Shown here one piece after another: positions 29,400-40,034 of a stretch of DNA of 64,000 nucleotides. The position numbers were made by a program, and so were the translations under genes. Every line of letters starts with the position of its first letter. Within the stretch, counting starts at the first letter, position 1. Source of the DNA: Longimicrobiales bacterium (GTDB taxonomy: Bacteria; Gemmatimonadota; Gemmatimonadetes; Longimicrobiales; Gaopeijiaceae); contig JANQRP010000007.1 of assembly GCA_028284495.1 (NCBI GenBank), positions 156,097 to 220,096 of the forward strand. The letters are read 5' to 3'. The notes under the pieces are model-generated. The model saw nothing but the letters and a program-made list of their open reading frames with translations. It was not told the DNA's origin and ran no database searches.

Positions 29400-29900
29400 T
29401 CAGCGCACCAGGCGCGCCATGCGGGTACACCGGACGGACACCCCGCAGGGCTTCCGCACGACCTCCTCCATCGTGACGAATCCGAGTCGCTCGTAGAAGG
29501 GCACGGCGTTCCGCGACGCGTCGAGCCACACGTTCTCGATGCGGTGTTCGCGGGCCACGTTCAGGATGTGCTCCATCATCGCGCGTCCGATTCCCGCTCC
29601 CGCAGCTTCGGGCGCGACGTAGACGGAATCGATCTCGAACGTCGCCGGATCGAAGCTGACGTACCCGACCATCCGGCTCCGGACCTCGGCGATCCACACC
29701 TCGTGCCGCTCCACCTTCTCGGCGAAGCCTTCGCGGTTGAACGCACCGGCCCAGGCCTCCACCGCCGCGGAGTCGTACTCCCCGCCGGTGCCGTGCCGGA
29801 TGGCGTCCACCTGCAGCCGGTGCACCGCATCGAGGTCCTGGGCCGTCGCGCGCCGGAAGTCGGGCGCGGGCCCCATGGATCGTTCGTCGGACCCGCTCAT
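29400..29900 (-). CDS. GNAT-family N-acetyltransferase
   Basis: The 166-residue protein is a single GNAT domain. The acetyl-CoA loop is in VAPEAAGAGIGRAMMEHIL (about residues 95-113), preceded by IDSVYV and followed by VWLDASRNAVPFYERLGF. The N-terminal RRATAQDLDAVHRLQ is typical. The ATG at 29900 abuts the S9 peptidase stop (TGATG); a GTG one codon earlier is an alternative. The target amine cannot be told from sequence. Confidence 0.9.
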   Translation of the reverse strand: MSGSDERSMGPAPDFRRATAQDLDAVHRLQVDAIRHGTGGEYDSAAVEAWAGAFNREGFAEKVERHEVWIAEVRSRMVGYVSFDPATFEIDSVYVAPEAAGAGIGRAMMEHILNVAREHRIENVWLDASRNAVPFYERLGFVTMEEVVRKPCGVSVRCTRMARLVR

Positions 29901-32248
29901 CACATCGACGGCCGCTGCTGCCCGAAGCGGAAGTCCGCCGGCGGCTCGGCACCGAGGAGGTGCTCGACGAAGTAGTTCCAGCGCCGCCGCATCATGTACG
30001 GCGTGTTCGCGAACCCGTGCCCGGCGTCCGGCAGGATGATGAGGTCGAAGTCCTTGTCGGCCTCGATGAGCGCCTGAACGACCAGGTAGGTGTTCTGCAC
30101 CGGCACGTTCGCGTCCACGGCGCCGTGCGCCAGCAGGAGCTTCCCCTGGAGGTTCCCGGCAAGCAGATGGTTCGCCTGGTTGTCGTAGCTGGTCGTGCCG
30201 TCCTCGTACTCCACGAGCAGTCCCTGCCACTTCTCGCCCCAGTCGTCCTCGTACACGCGGTTGTCGTGATTCCCGGCCTGCGACACCGCCACCCTGTAGA
30301 AGTCGGGATAGCGGAGGATTCCCGCCGTCGACGCGAACCCGCCGCCCGAGTGACCCCAGATGCCGACCCGGTCGATGTCGATGAACGAATGCCGCTCGGC
30401 GAGCTGCCGGATGGTGGTCACCTGATCGGGCAGCCCGTTGTCGCCCATGTTGCCGTAGTACGTTTCGTGGAACGACTTCGACCGACCCGGCGTGCCCATC
30501 GCGTCGACCTCGACCACGATGAAGCCGAGCTCCGCCAGCGCCTGATGGTCCCGGCGGGCGGCGCTGAAGTTCCGGCTGCCCACGCTGCCGCTCTGCGGCC
30601 CCGGGTAGAGGTAGTTCACCACCGGGTACTTCCGCGTCGGATCGAGGTTCGACGGCGTGTACATGAGGCCGTGCAGGTCGGTCACGCCGTCCCGTGCCTT
30701 CGTCGTGAAGGGGATCGGCGCCTTCCAGTCCGAGTCCTCGAGCGCGCCGGCATCCGCGGTCTCGACCTCCACCAGCACCCGTCCGTCATCGGCGCTGCGC
30801 ACCACGGTGGTCGGCGGCACGAGCGGCGTCGAGGAGCGGTCGGTGAAGCTCGTCCCGTCGGGTGACAGCTCGACGACGTGGTTGGCGGAATCGGGCGTGA
30901 GCAGGGTGATCTCGCCCGAGTCGATGTCCACCTTGTAGAAGTACTCGAAGTACGGGTCCCCCGGCTCGCGGCCCGCCCCCGTGAACCAGATCGTCCGGCT
31001 CTCCTCGTCCACGCGACGCACCTGGAGCACGACCCAGTCCCCCTGCGTGATCGGGCGAATCTCCTCGCCCGTGTTCAGATCGTGCAGGTAGAGGTGCCCC
31101 CAGTTCGACTTGGCCGAGTACCAGATGAACTCCTCGGCATCGTCGAGTGCGGACCAGTTCACGTAGCCGTCGCCCGACTCGAAGAAGGTCTCCTCGACCT
31201 CCTCGTGCACGTCGCGGACCGCACCGGTCTCCGGATCGGCCGCGCGCACGGTCGCCACCTTGTGATCGCGGCTCGACGACACGAACACGAGCTCCTCGGA
31301 CCCGTTCCGCCAGTCCACGTCGGCGAACTCGCCCCCGCACCAAACGTGGTCGCAGACGGTGGAGCGGTGCTGGTCGACGGGCATGTCGAGCATCACGATC
31401 TCGCGGGTCGGCACGTCGATCACGGTGCGCTCCAGCCGGAAGATCACCGAGTCTTCCGGGAAGGGATACTTCCAGGACTCCAGCTCCGGGCGGCCCTCGC
31501 GGGTCCGCAGCATGTGGAAGACGCCGATGCCCCTCGAGTCGTGCCGGAAGGTCGCGAGCTTCCGCGAATCGTCCGACCACTTCACCACCGGGCGTGGGCT
31601 CCGGGTCCACCCGGCGTTGTTGGTGCCCCAGCCGAGTTCCTCGGTGCCGCCCTCGGTGAGGCGGACGTCCTCGCCGGTTCGGAGATCGCGGACCCAGAGA
31701 TCCCAGTCCTGCTGGTACGCGGCCCAGTTGCCGTCCGGCGAGACGACGGAGAAGCGGGGCGCCTCGACCCTGCCCCGAAGGGCCTCGCGGGGCTGGCAGC
31801 CGAATACCTCGAGGAAACAGGCGAACATCGAGCCGTCCACCTCGAACCGCGCTTCGCCCGCTGCGAGATCGATCGTCGAGAGAGGGAGGTCGTCCTCGCC
31901 GAAACTGCCGGCACCCGCCACCTCGAGCGCCCGGGCCATCGCCGCGGCGTCGAACGCGAGCTCCCGAGCGCCGTCGTCGGGGCGCACGACGTAGTACCCG
32001 CCGTCCAGCTCGCTCCGGTACCAGAACGTGTCCCCGTCACCGATCCAGTTGGCCGAGACGGCGCCCCCGCGAACGAGCGGCCGCACGAACTGGCCGAGGA
32101 AGCGCTCCGCCCGCTCGTACTCCGCCGCGGTCAGCGCCTCCGGCGAGTACGCCGCGGGCGAGGGGTCCTGGGCGAGCGCCGGGGCGGTGGCAGAGGCGGT
32201 CACGAGGGCGACCGTGAAGGCGACGATGGTAGCGGCGCGTAGGTGCAT
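29900..32248 (-). CDS. Secreted S9 prolyl oligopeptidase, DPP IV type
   Basis: The 782-residue protein has a signal peptide (residues 1-26, cleavage after TAPALA), a DPP IV-type beta-propeller (about 60-540) and a C-terminal alpha/beta hydrolase domain. The nucleophile is Ser634 in WGHSGGGFAS; the catalytic Asp is probably in AHGAVDANVPVQ and the His in LPDAGHGFAN, close to the C-terminus. Such enzymes release X-Pro or X-Ala dipeptides and are expanded in Gemmatimonadota as scavenging proteases. A short overlap links it to the GNAT gene downstream. It is divergent from the ABC exporter operon at 32424; the 175-nt gap shows no clear promoter. Confidence 0.9.
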   Translation of the reverse strand: MHLRAATIVAFTVALVTASATAPALAQDPSPAAYSPEALTAAEYERAERFLGQFVRPLVRGGAVSANWIGDGDTFWYRSELDGGYYVVRPDDGARELAFDAAAMARALEVAGAGSFGEDDLPLSTIDLAAGEARFEVDGSMFACFLEVFGCQPREALRGRVEAPRFSVVSPDGNWAAYQQDWDLWVRDLRTGEDVRLTEGGTEELGWGTNNAGWTRSPRPVVKWSDDSRKLATFRHDSRGIGVFHMLRTREGRPELESWKYPFPEDSVIFRLERTVIDVPTREIVMLDMPVDQHRSTVCDHVWCGGEFADVDWRNGSEELVFVSSSRDHKVATVRAADPETGAVRDVHEEVEETFFESGDGYVNWSALDDAEEFIWYSAKSNWGHLYLHDLNTGEEIRPITQGDWVVLQVRRVDEESRTIWFTGAGREPGDPYFEYFYKVDIDSGEITLLTPDSANHVVELSPDGTSFTDRSSTPLVPPTTVVRSADDGRVLVEVETADAGALEDSDWKAPIPFTTKARDGVTDLHGLMYTPSNLDPTRKYPVVNYLYPGPQSGSVGSRNFSAARRDHQALAELGFIVVEVDAMGTPGRSKSFHETYYGNMGDNGLPDQVTTIRQLAERHSFIDIDRVGIWGHSGGGFASTAGILRYPDFYRVAVSQAGNHDNRVYEDDWGEKWQGLLVEYEDGTTSYDNQANHLLAGNLQGKLLLAHGAVDANVPVQNTYLVVQALIEADKDFDLIILPDAGHGFANTPYMMRRRWNYFVEHLLGAEPPADFRFGQQRPSM

Positions 32249-32423
32249 CGGGGGACCGGTCGGAGGTGTGCGTGGAGATCGGAACGTTAGCATCCCGCCG
32301 GGCGGCACGAAATCCGAATCGATGCGTGGCGCGATCCGGCCGATTGCCCTTCATTTCGACGTCGTCGTCACCCCGCTCCGTGACGCCCGCCGCGCTACCA
32401 CCCGCCCATCGCCCACGCGCCGC

Positions 32424-33709
32424 ATGAATCTCCGCGAGATCGGAATCCTGTACCGGCACGAGCTCCGCTCCGCCCTTCGCGAGCGCACGATCGTGGTGAA
32501 CGGGATTCTCATCCCGATCTTCATGTACCCGCTGCTTCTGTGGGGCATGTTCACGGCGGTCACGTTCGTGCAGGGGCTGAACGACGGATTCGCCTCCCGC
32601 ATCGTCGTCGACGGGCAGCTCCCGGCGATGCACTCGGAGCTCCGCGACTCCTTGCAGGCGCTGCCCGCCGTGGACGTGGTCGACGACGTCGACGACCCGC
32701 GGGCGGCCGTCGCCGAAGGGCGGATCGATGCGATCGTCACACTGCGGCCGACCGACGACGAGACCGCCGCACTGCCGGGCAACTTCCGCGTGGACATCGC
32801 CTACGATCGGGCCGAGACGCGCAGTGCCGACGCCCGAGCAAGGGTGGAGGCCCTCGTCTCCCGCTGGAGGTCGCGCTGGCTCGCCGACCTCGGCGACGAC
32901 CTCGGGCTCGACGCCGCCGAACGAGGTGTGTTCGTGGTGGCGCGCGAGGACGTCTCGACGGCGCGGGACTTCACCAACGTGCTGCTCGGGTATCTGCTCT
33001 CCACGTTCCTGATCATGATGGTTGCGATCGGGTGCTTCCTGCCGGCCATCGACACGACGGCCGGAGAGCGGGAGCGCTCCACCTGGGAAACGCTGATGAC
33101 GGTGGGAGCGAACCGGGGATCGGTCGTGCTCGCGAAATACCTCTACGTCGCGACGCTCGGCATCGTGGCCGGCGCGCTGAACGTGATCGCCCTCATGGTC
33201 TCGATCGGCGCGGTGCTCGGACCCCTGCTCGGTGAGAGCGGCGCCTCCCTCGACGTGGCGCTCACACCCCGGGCCGCACTCGTGATGATCGGCGGCGCCG
33301 TGCTTCTGGCGATGACCTTCGGCGCGGCAATGATGGTGTTCGCGAGCTTCGCGCGGTCGTTCAAGGACGGTCAGGCCATGGTCACGCCGGTGATCTGGCT
33401 GGCCGTGCTGCCGATCCTCGTTGGCGGCGAGCCGAGCGACGTGAACCTGAGCACCAGCTCGGCCACCGTCCCGATCCTCAACATCTCGCTCATGATTCGC
33501 GACGCGATTCGGGGCTTCTTCGTCTGGGACGCGATCGCGGTCACGCTCGTCGTCTCGCTCGGCCTCGTCGCCGTACTGCTCTTCCTGGCGCGCCGCGTGC
33601 TCTCGTTCGAGGAATTCCTCACCGGATCCTTCGACGGCTCCTTCTGGCGCTTCGCCAAGCAGCGCCTGTTCGCTCGTCGCTCCCTCTCCGACCCTCGCCC
33701 GACCGCCCG

Positions 33710-33713
<4 letters not shown>
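32424..33713 (+). CDS. ABC-2 type permease (NatB-like)
   Basis: The 429-residue protein begins MNLREIGILYRHELRSALRERTIVVNG, has a first membrane span at about 27-50 (LIPIFMYPLLLWGMFTAV), and a large extracytoplasmic loop to about 195. Five more spans follow (about 200-400) with TTAGERERSTWETLMT and FASFARSFKDGQAMVTPV, typical of the NatB/ABC-2 exporter group. It is the first permease of a three-gene exporter operon; the start ATG at 32424 fits the family N-terminus. The stop overlaps the ATPase start (ATGA). The substrate is unknown; NatAB exports Na+. Confidence 0.85.
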
Positions 33714-34521
<808 letters not shown>

Positions 34522-34525
<4 letters not shown>

Positions 34526-36534
34526 TCGGACCCCTGCTCCGCAACGAGCTGCGGATGCTCCTGCGCGACACCCGCACGATCCTGATCGCGGTGGTCGCGC
34601 CGGTGGTGCTCGTCCCCGGCTACATCCTCCTCACCGGCGCGGTCGACGACCGCGAATCGGCACGGCTGGATTCGGCCACCTACACATGGGCCCTCGTCGG
34701 GGACGAGATCGCCTGGGGGGAGCGGACGGTCGAGGCGGCCCTCGCGCTCCCGGCCGATTCCGGCGAGGCCGAGACCATCTTCGAGCGCACCGCCGTCATG
34801 GCCGAGCTCGACCCGGAGGCGGTCGAGAGGCGAACCGAACTGGCGGACTCGCTCCTCGAGGCGGGAGAGATCCAGGTGGTGGTGGTGGCCCGGCAGGCCC
34901 GCGCGGAGGACTCTCTCGACGTCGCGACACCGGTCCTCTCGCTGCGATATCGATCCGGGAGCGACCTGTCCCGGTCCGCACGCGGCCGGCTCGAGAATCG
35001 GCTCGAGCGGTACCGCGAGACGGTCCGCGACGCCCTCTACGCCTCGGCCGGCTTCCCGGTGGACCGATCCGACGTGGCGGTCGTGGTCGACGACAACGTG
35101 GCGACCGCCGCGAAGGAAGGAGGTCGGTTCCTCGCGCGCTTCCTGCTGCCGCTCGTGGTGATGCTCATGCTCGCCGGCGGATCGATCATCGCCGCCGACA
35201 CGATCAGCGGCGAGAAGGAACGCGGCACGCTCGAGACCCTCCTCACGAGCGCCGCCGGCCGCTCGGAGATCGTTCGCGCGAAGCTGCTGGCGATCATCGT
35301 GGTCGGGCTCGCGGTGGTGGTGGTCAACGTCGCGAACCTGGGCCTCTACCTGACGATCGGAATCCTCGAGGTACCGGAGGGACTCGCGCTCGACCTCTCG
35401 TTCGGGCAGCTCGGGCTCCTCGTGCTGATCTTCGTGCCGCTCGCCGGGCTCGTTGCGGCGGCGCTGCTCCTCATCAGCGGATTCGCGAAGTCCTACCGAG
35501 AGTACCAGCTCTACCAGCCCGTGCTGTTCCTCGCCTTTCTGCTCCCCTCGCTCGCCGCCCTGCTGCCGGGGCTGGAGCTTCAGAGCGTGGTCGTCCTCGT
35601 GCCGATCGCCGGCCTCTCGGTCGCGACCGGGGCCGTGCTCGCGGGCGGGTGGAGCCTTCCGTGGGGACTCGCCGCCATCGCGTCGACCAGCATCGCCGCG
35701 CTCCTCCTGCTCCGCTGGGTGGAGATCGTCCTCTCGAACGAACGGCTCATCACGAGCGCGTCCTGGGACGAAGCCGACTTCCGTGGTGGCGCAGCCCTCT
35801 TCCCCCGTCATGTCCTCACCTGGTTCCTGACGCTCTGGGTGCTCTTCTTCCTCGTCAGCCTGTGGTTCGGAGATGCGCTGGGCGTGCGGGGCCAGATCGT
35901 GGTCAATCTGGTCGGGGTCTTCCTCGGAGGATCCGCCTGGCTGGTACATCGCTACCGGCTCGACCCGGTCGAGGTGCTGAGCCTCCGCGCTCCCGGGTGG
36001 ACCTCGTGGCCCGCGGTGCTGGTCGGAGCGCCAAGCTTCCTCGTGCTGGGCATCGGCGTCGCGCAGCTCGTCAACACCTACCTCTTCCCCGTCCCTCAGT
36101 CCCTGCTCGAAGCCTTCTCCGAGGGACTCACGCTGAACCTCGGCGTGCTGCAGCTCCTGTTCTTCCTCGCGCTGATGCCCGGCGTCCTGGAGGAGATCGC
36201 GTTCCGGGGCGTCCTGCTGCATGGCCTCCGCAGGCGGCTCGCGTCGCCGTGGATCGCGGCGATCGCGTGCGGAGCGGTGTTCGGGCTCTTCCATGTGAGC
36301 CTGTTCCGGATCGTGCCGACCGGACTTCTGGGGATCATGCTCGCGCTCGTCGTTCTCCGCACACGGTCGATCTACCCGGCGATGCTCTGGCACTTCCTCA
36401 ACAACGCGCTCGCCCTCGTTCCCGCCGAACTGGAGTGGATAGAGGCCGACGTGGTGATCCCGGCGTGGGGCTACGCCGTCGCCGCTGCGGGCCTCGTCAC
36501 GTCGTTCCTCCTGCTCCGCCCCGCACAACGCTGA
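34522..36534 (+). CDS. ABC-2 permease fused to CPBP intramembrane protease
   Basis: The 670-residue protein has an N-terminal ABC-2 permease (about 1-395). It carries a first span at about 19-40, a long loop and five more spans, with the motif SGEKERGTLETLLTSAAGRSE. A C-terminal CPBP (Abi, CAAX-like) protease half follows (about 400-670). The protease motif EEIAFRGVLLHGL has the paired Glu and Arg; the His motifs are FGLFHVSLF and MLWHFLNNAL. CPBP enzymes cleave within membranes. Fusion to an exporter suggests the protease processes a substrate or regulates the complex. The start overlaps the ATPase gene (ATGA). Such fusions occur elsewhere in deep-branching phyla, but no function is established. 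Confidence 0.9.
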
Positions 36535-36653
36535 GAAGGTCTCACCTGTCGAACGGGCGCCTGCGTGCATGTCGGGCCCGGTTGCGCCCGGAGGTGTCCG
36601 ACGGTTTCTTGGCGCATTCGCACGTCGCCGATGGGATGGGGAGAGGAGCGTAC

Positions 36654-37235
36654 ATGAGGGTCCGAGTCCAACGCGCGCTCATGACGGCCGTGGCGGTGCT
36701 GCTGGCCGCATCGATTCCGGCGCAGGGGGCCGCGCAGGCGCCCGAGCCGGACGTCTCCGGGATCTTCGACGAAGAGCCCTCTCCGCCGCTCCGATTCTGG
36801 GCCACCTACGGGGTCGGCACGGGGTTCGTCAGCGACGGAGGTGATCCGCAGGATGCCGCGCACCTCGCTCGCTTGACGATCGAGCGGGGCGCGAACTCCC
36901 TCATCGTGCACTTCGCGCGCATCGGTCAGGCCTTCGGACCCGCGTCCGACGAGGTCCACGAGTTCGGAGCCCTCTATGGTCGCGCGCTCAATCGCGGGTT
37001 TTTCAAGGTGCAGGGCGCCATCGGGCTCGCGCGGCTGGCCGGGTTCGAGTGCCTGGACGTGGAGGATCCGGACGATTGCGACGGAACCGGGACCTTCGGA
37101 TTCCCGGCATCCCTCGAGTTCACGCTGCGACCGGTGCCCTTCCTGGGCGTCGGCGCGCACGCCTTCGTCACGGTGTCGCCGGACGGCGCATGGGGCGGCG
37201 TGGGACTCGTGGGACACATCGGCCTCCTCCGCTGA
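36654..37235 (+). CDS. Small exported protein, probable outer-membrane beta-barrel
   Basis: I do not recognise a family. The 193-residue product has a signal peptide (about residues 1-26, cleavage after QGAAQA). An N-terminal polar stretch is followed by about eight alternating hydrophobic/polar strands (FWATYGVGTGFV, LIVHFARIG, FKVQGAIGLARLAGF, SLEFTLRPVPFLGVGAHAFVTV, GGVGLVGHIGLLR). This looks like a small beta-barrel. A Cys pair (ECLDVEDPDDCD) could form a disulfide. GAGAGGAG lies 6 nt before the ATG at 36654. It stands 119 nt after the exporter operon and 24 nt before a glycosyltransferase. Confidence 0.65.
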   Translation: MRVRVQRALMTAVAVLLAASIPAQGAAQAPEPDVSGIFDEEPSPPLRFWATYGVGTGFVSDGGDPQDAAHLARLTIERGANSLIVHFARIGQAFGPASDEVHEFGALYGRALNRGFFKVQGAIGLARLAGFECLDVEDPDDCDGTGTFGFPASLEFTLRPVPFLGVGAHAFVTVSPDGAWGGVGLVGHIGLLR

Positions 37236-37259
37236 TCCTCCGGCCGTGAAGTTCGGGGC

Positions 37260-38444
37260 GTGAGGATCGGGATCGATCTTCGCGTCCTCGACGGACCGTC
37301 GGGCCAGCAGCGGTATCTCCGCATGCTGGGGCTCCACCTCGCCGGGCGGGGCCACGAAAGCCATCTCCTCGTGACCCGTCACGCGCCGTCGGGTGCCGCG
37401 CGCGGGGCCGTCGAGGGCGCGGCCGTCCACGACCTCGCGGAGCGCTCCCCCGCGGAGCTGAGGGCGCACGTGCGGGATCTCCAACTCGACGTCCTGCTCC
37501 TCAACCCCGAGCGCTCCGACGCCTACCACGGGATCCGCGCCAACCTGCTGCGCGCGGGCTACGGCACCGATCAGTATCGGCAGAAGCTGCGGTCCTTCCG
37601 GAATCCCGTCGAACGGGGAGTGCGCGCCGCACTGCGCGCGCTGCCCCCGGTGTCGGGGAAGCGGGTCCGCGAGCGCGGCTTCTACGAGCCGGCGGGGGCC
37701 GGTCCGAGGCCCGACGTGATCGCCGTATCGGAGTACATGCGAGGCGAGATCCTCGACACCTACGCCGTGGATCCCGACCACGTGCACGTGGTTCCGAACG
37801 GCGTGGACGTCGATCGGTTCTCGCCGACCCGCCGCGCCGAGGCCCGTCCGGAGGCGCGCCGCGACTTCGCCGTCCCGGAGAACGCGCTGTGCGTTCTCAT
37901 GGTGGCGCACAACTACCGCCTCAAGGGAGTGCACTCCGGCATGCGGCAGGTGGCGCGCCTGAGAAAGGCCGGGATCGAGGCGCACCTGCTCGTCGCGGGC
38001 CGTGGCACGGGTGCGGTTCAGCGCCGGCGGGCGCGCAGATGGGCGGCGTCGCTGTCCGTCGCGGACGCGGTGCACCTGCCGGGGGCCGTCCACCCCGTCC
38101 TGCGGGCCTACGCGGCCGCGGACATCTTCCTCCACCCCTCGTGGCACGATGCCTTCGGCTTCGTGGTGCTGGAGGCGATGGCGTGCGGCCTGCCCGTCGT
38201 GACCACGCCGTTCACGGGGGCCGCCATGGTCATCGAGGACGGCGTCTCCGGCCGCGTGGTCGATCCCTCCGACGCCGGCATGATCCACCGGTACCTGCAC
38301 GACCTGACCGATCCCGACGCCCGTCGGCACATGGGCGACTCCGCCCGCGACGTGGCCGAGACGCACGACGAAGCCGAGAACTTCCGCGCGGTCGAACGCG
38401 TTTGCCGGATCGCCGCGGGCCGGGGTGAGGGCCCGGTCCGCTGA
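37260..38444 (+). CDS. GT4-family glycosyltransferase
   Basis: The 394-residue protein has the GT-B fold of group 1 glycosyltransferases. The N-terminal domain (MRIGIDLRVLDGPSGQQRYLRML) is followed by the acceptor-linked VIAVSEYMRG and HVVPNGVDVDRF. The C-terminal donor domain has DIFLHPSWHDAFGFVVLEAMACGLPVV (paired Glu motif) and GVSGRVVDP. The start is a GTG at 37260. It uses a nucleotide sugar to extend a glycan or glycoconjugate, but donor and acceptor cannot be read from the sequence. It is convergent with icd, 7 nt between stops. Confidence 0.88.
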   Translation: MRIGIDLRVLDGPSGQQRYLRMLGLHLAGRGHESHLLVTRHAPSGAARGAVEGAAVHDLAERSPAELRAHVRDLQLDVLLLNPERSDAYHGIRANLLRAGYGTDQYRQKLRSFRNPVERGVRAALRALPPVSGKRVRERGFYEPAGAGPRPDVIAVSEYMRGEILDTYAVDPDHVHVVPNGVDVDRFSPTRRAEARPEARRDFAVPENALCVLMVAHNYRLKGVHSGMRQVARLRKAGIEAHLLVAGRGTGAVQRRRARRWAASLSVADAVHLPGAVHPVLRAYAAADIFLHPSWHDAFGFVVLEAMACGLPVVTTPFTGAAMVIEDGVSGRVVDPSDAGMIHRYLHDLTDPDARRHMGDSARDVAETHDEAENFRAVERVCRIAAGRGEGPVR

Positions 38445-38451
38445 CGCCCCG

Positions 38452-39918
38452 CTACTCCCCCTGCCCGAGCGAGTAGCCGCGCTCCCCGTCGAAGGTGTAG
38501 AGGTGCTCCGTCTTGATGACGTCCACCTTCACGAAGTGCAGCGCATCGAGCAGGTCGAGGACGTCGTCGAACGTCGCCTCCTCCGTATCCAGGGGGACGA
38601 AGCGGCAGCGCCAGTGGTCGGTGTGGAACGTCTCGGGCAAGCCGTCCGGGTAGACCTTCACGCCGCGGTTCGTGATCATCTTGAGCTTCCAGTCGGAGGC
38701 GGCGGCCGCGGCCTCGAGCATGCCTCCGATGACGTCGGCGTTCCGCCCACGGTCGTTCCAGTCCACGAAGACGTCGATCCCGACCAGCTTCTTCTCCTTC
38801 CTGGGCACGGGGCGCGGCTCGATCCGGATGCCGCCCGTGGACCCGCCGTTCCTTCCGTACGCCGCCTTGGGGAGCGTCGCGGGAGCGTCCCCTAGGCGGT
38901 CGATCACCGCATCGGTGAAGCCCGCGGTCCCGGCCCGCTCCTTCGAGTGGCCGGAGTCGCCGAAGATGTCGCCCGTGTGGATCCCGTCCTCCAGCGTCTT
39001 CAGCCACGCGTTCGCGATCTTCGTCGCGTGGTCCGGAAGGCCGACATGGACCAGCATCTGGATCGCGCCGAGGAGCAGGCCCGATGGGTTCGCGAGACCC
39101 TGCCCGGCGAGGTCGGGCGCGGAGCCGTGCACGGCCTCGAACATGGCGCGGTCGAGGCCGACGTTGGCCGACCCGCCGAGCCCCACGGACCCCGTGATCT
39201 GCGACGCGACGTCCGAGAGGATGTCGCCGTAGAGGTTCAGCGTCACGATCACGTCGAAGTCACCGGGCGCGGTCGCCAGCCGAGCCGTCCCGATGTCGAT
39301 GATGTGGTGATCCGACTCGATGTCGTCGTACTCGGCCGCGACCTCGCGGAAGACCTGATGGAACAGGCCGTCCGCGTGCTTCATGATGTTGTCCTTCGTC
39401 ATGCAGCTCACCTTTTCGCGCCCGTAGGCCCGTGCGTACTCGAACGCGTACCGGATGATGCGTTCGGAGCCGGGGCGCGTGATGAGCTTCAGCGACTGCA
39501 CGACCTCGCTCGTCTGCTGGTGCTCGATCCCCGCGTACAGGTCCTCCTCGTTCTCCCGGACGATCACGAGGTCCATGTCCGGGAAGGGCGAGTCGACGAA
39601 GGGGTGGTAGGTCTTCGACGGCCGGACGTTGGCGAAGAGGTTGAGCGACTTCCGGATCGTCACGTTGAGCGACTTGTATCCCCCGCCCTGCGGCGTCGTG
39701 ATGGGCGCCTTGAGGAAGACCGGGTTCCTCCGGATGACGTCCCACGCCTCCTCCGGAATCCCGCTCGTGTGACCGGCCAGGTACGCCTGCTCGCCGATCT
39801 CGACGTGGTCGTACGCGAGCGGGGCATCGGCCGCGTCGAGGATGCGCAGCACGGCGTCCATGATCTCGGGGCCGATCCCGTCGCCGCGGGCTACGGTGAC
39901 GCGGGGGGAGGAACTCAT
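38452..39918 (-). CDS. icd: NADP-dependent isocitrate dehydrogenase, Thermus-type
   Basis: Icd oxidises isocitrate to 2-oxoglutarate in the TCA cycle. The 488-residue protein carries the beta-decarboxylating dehydrogenase fold: GDGIGPEIMDAVL at the N-terminus, PVFLKAPITTPQGGG, NVTIRKSLNLFANVRP, RENEEDLYAGIE and DNIMKHADG. The NADP-binding HGSAPDLAGQGLANPSGLL follows. A C-terminal extension of about 130 residues (GIDVFVDWNDRGR, DTEEATFDDVLDLLDAL) separates it from the E. coli type (416) and matches the longer Thermus/Rickettsia type. ATG at 39918; no strong Shine-Dalgarno. A hairpin lies 29 nt upstream. Confidence 0.93.
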   Translation of the reverse strand: MSSSPRVTVARGDGIGPEIMDAVLRILDAADAPLAYDHVEIGEQAYLAGHTSGIPEEAWDVIRRNPVFLKAPITTPQGGGYKSLNVTIRKSLNLFANVRPSKTYHPFVDSPFPDMDLVIVRENEEDLYAGIEHQQTSEVVQSLKLITRPGSERIIRYAFEYARAYGREKVSCMTKDNIMKHADGLFHQVFREVAAEYDDIESDHHIIDIGTARLATAPGDFDVIVTLNLYGDILSDVASQITGSVGLGGSANVGLDRAMFEAVHGSAPDLAGQGLANPSGLLLGAIQMLVHVGLPDHATKIANAWLKTLEDGIHTGDIFGDSGHSKERAGTAGFTDAVIDRLGDAPATLPKAAYGRNGGSTGGIRIEPRPVPRKEKKLVGIDVFVDWNDRGRNADVIGGMLEAAAAASDWKLKMITNRGVKVYPDGLPETFHTDHWRCRFVPLDTEEATFDDVLDLLDALHFVKVDVIKTEHLYTFDGERGYSLGQGE

Positions 39919-39946
39919 CTGGTGCGGTCCGGGCTGGAAACGAGAA

Positions 39947-39977
39947 GGCCCTCGACCGCGACGTGCGGCCGAGGGCC
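39947..39977 (-). terminator. Probable intrinsic terminator after the S9 peptidase gene
   Basis: GGCCCTCGACCGC and GCGGCCGAGGGCC form a 13-bp stem with a single mismatch and a 5-nt loop. On the minus strand it is followed by TTCTCGTTT. It lies 57 nt after the S9 peptidase stop (40035) and 29 nt before icd, both on the minus strand, so it probably ends the peptidase transcript. It could also act in the icd leader. Confidence 0.65.
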
Positions 39978-40034
39978 TCCAAGCTCGACGGAAGCCGGGC
40001 CGAGTTCAACCCGTCTCCCCGCCGGGAACGGGCG

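Noticed and set aside
36535..36653. Hairpin GGGCGC ... GCGCCC upstream of the small exported protein
   Set aside because: Only a 6-bp stem with a loop of more than 20 nt; expected by chance at this GC content.
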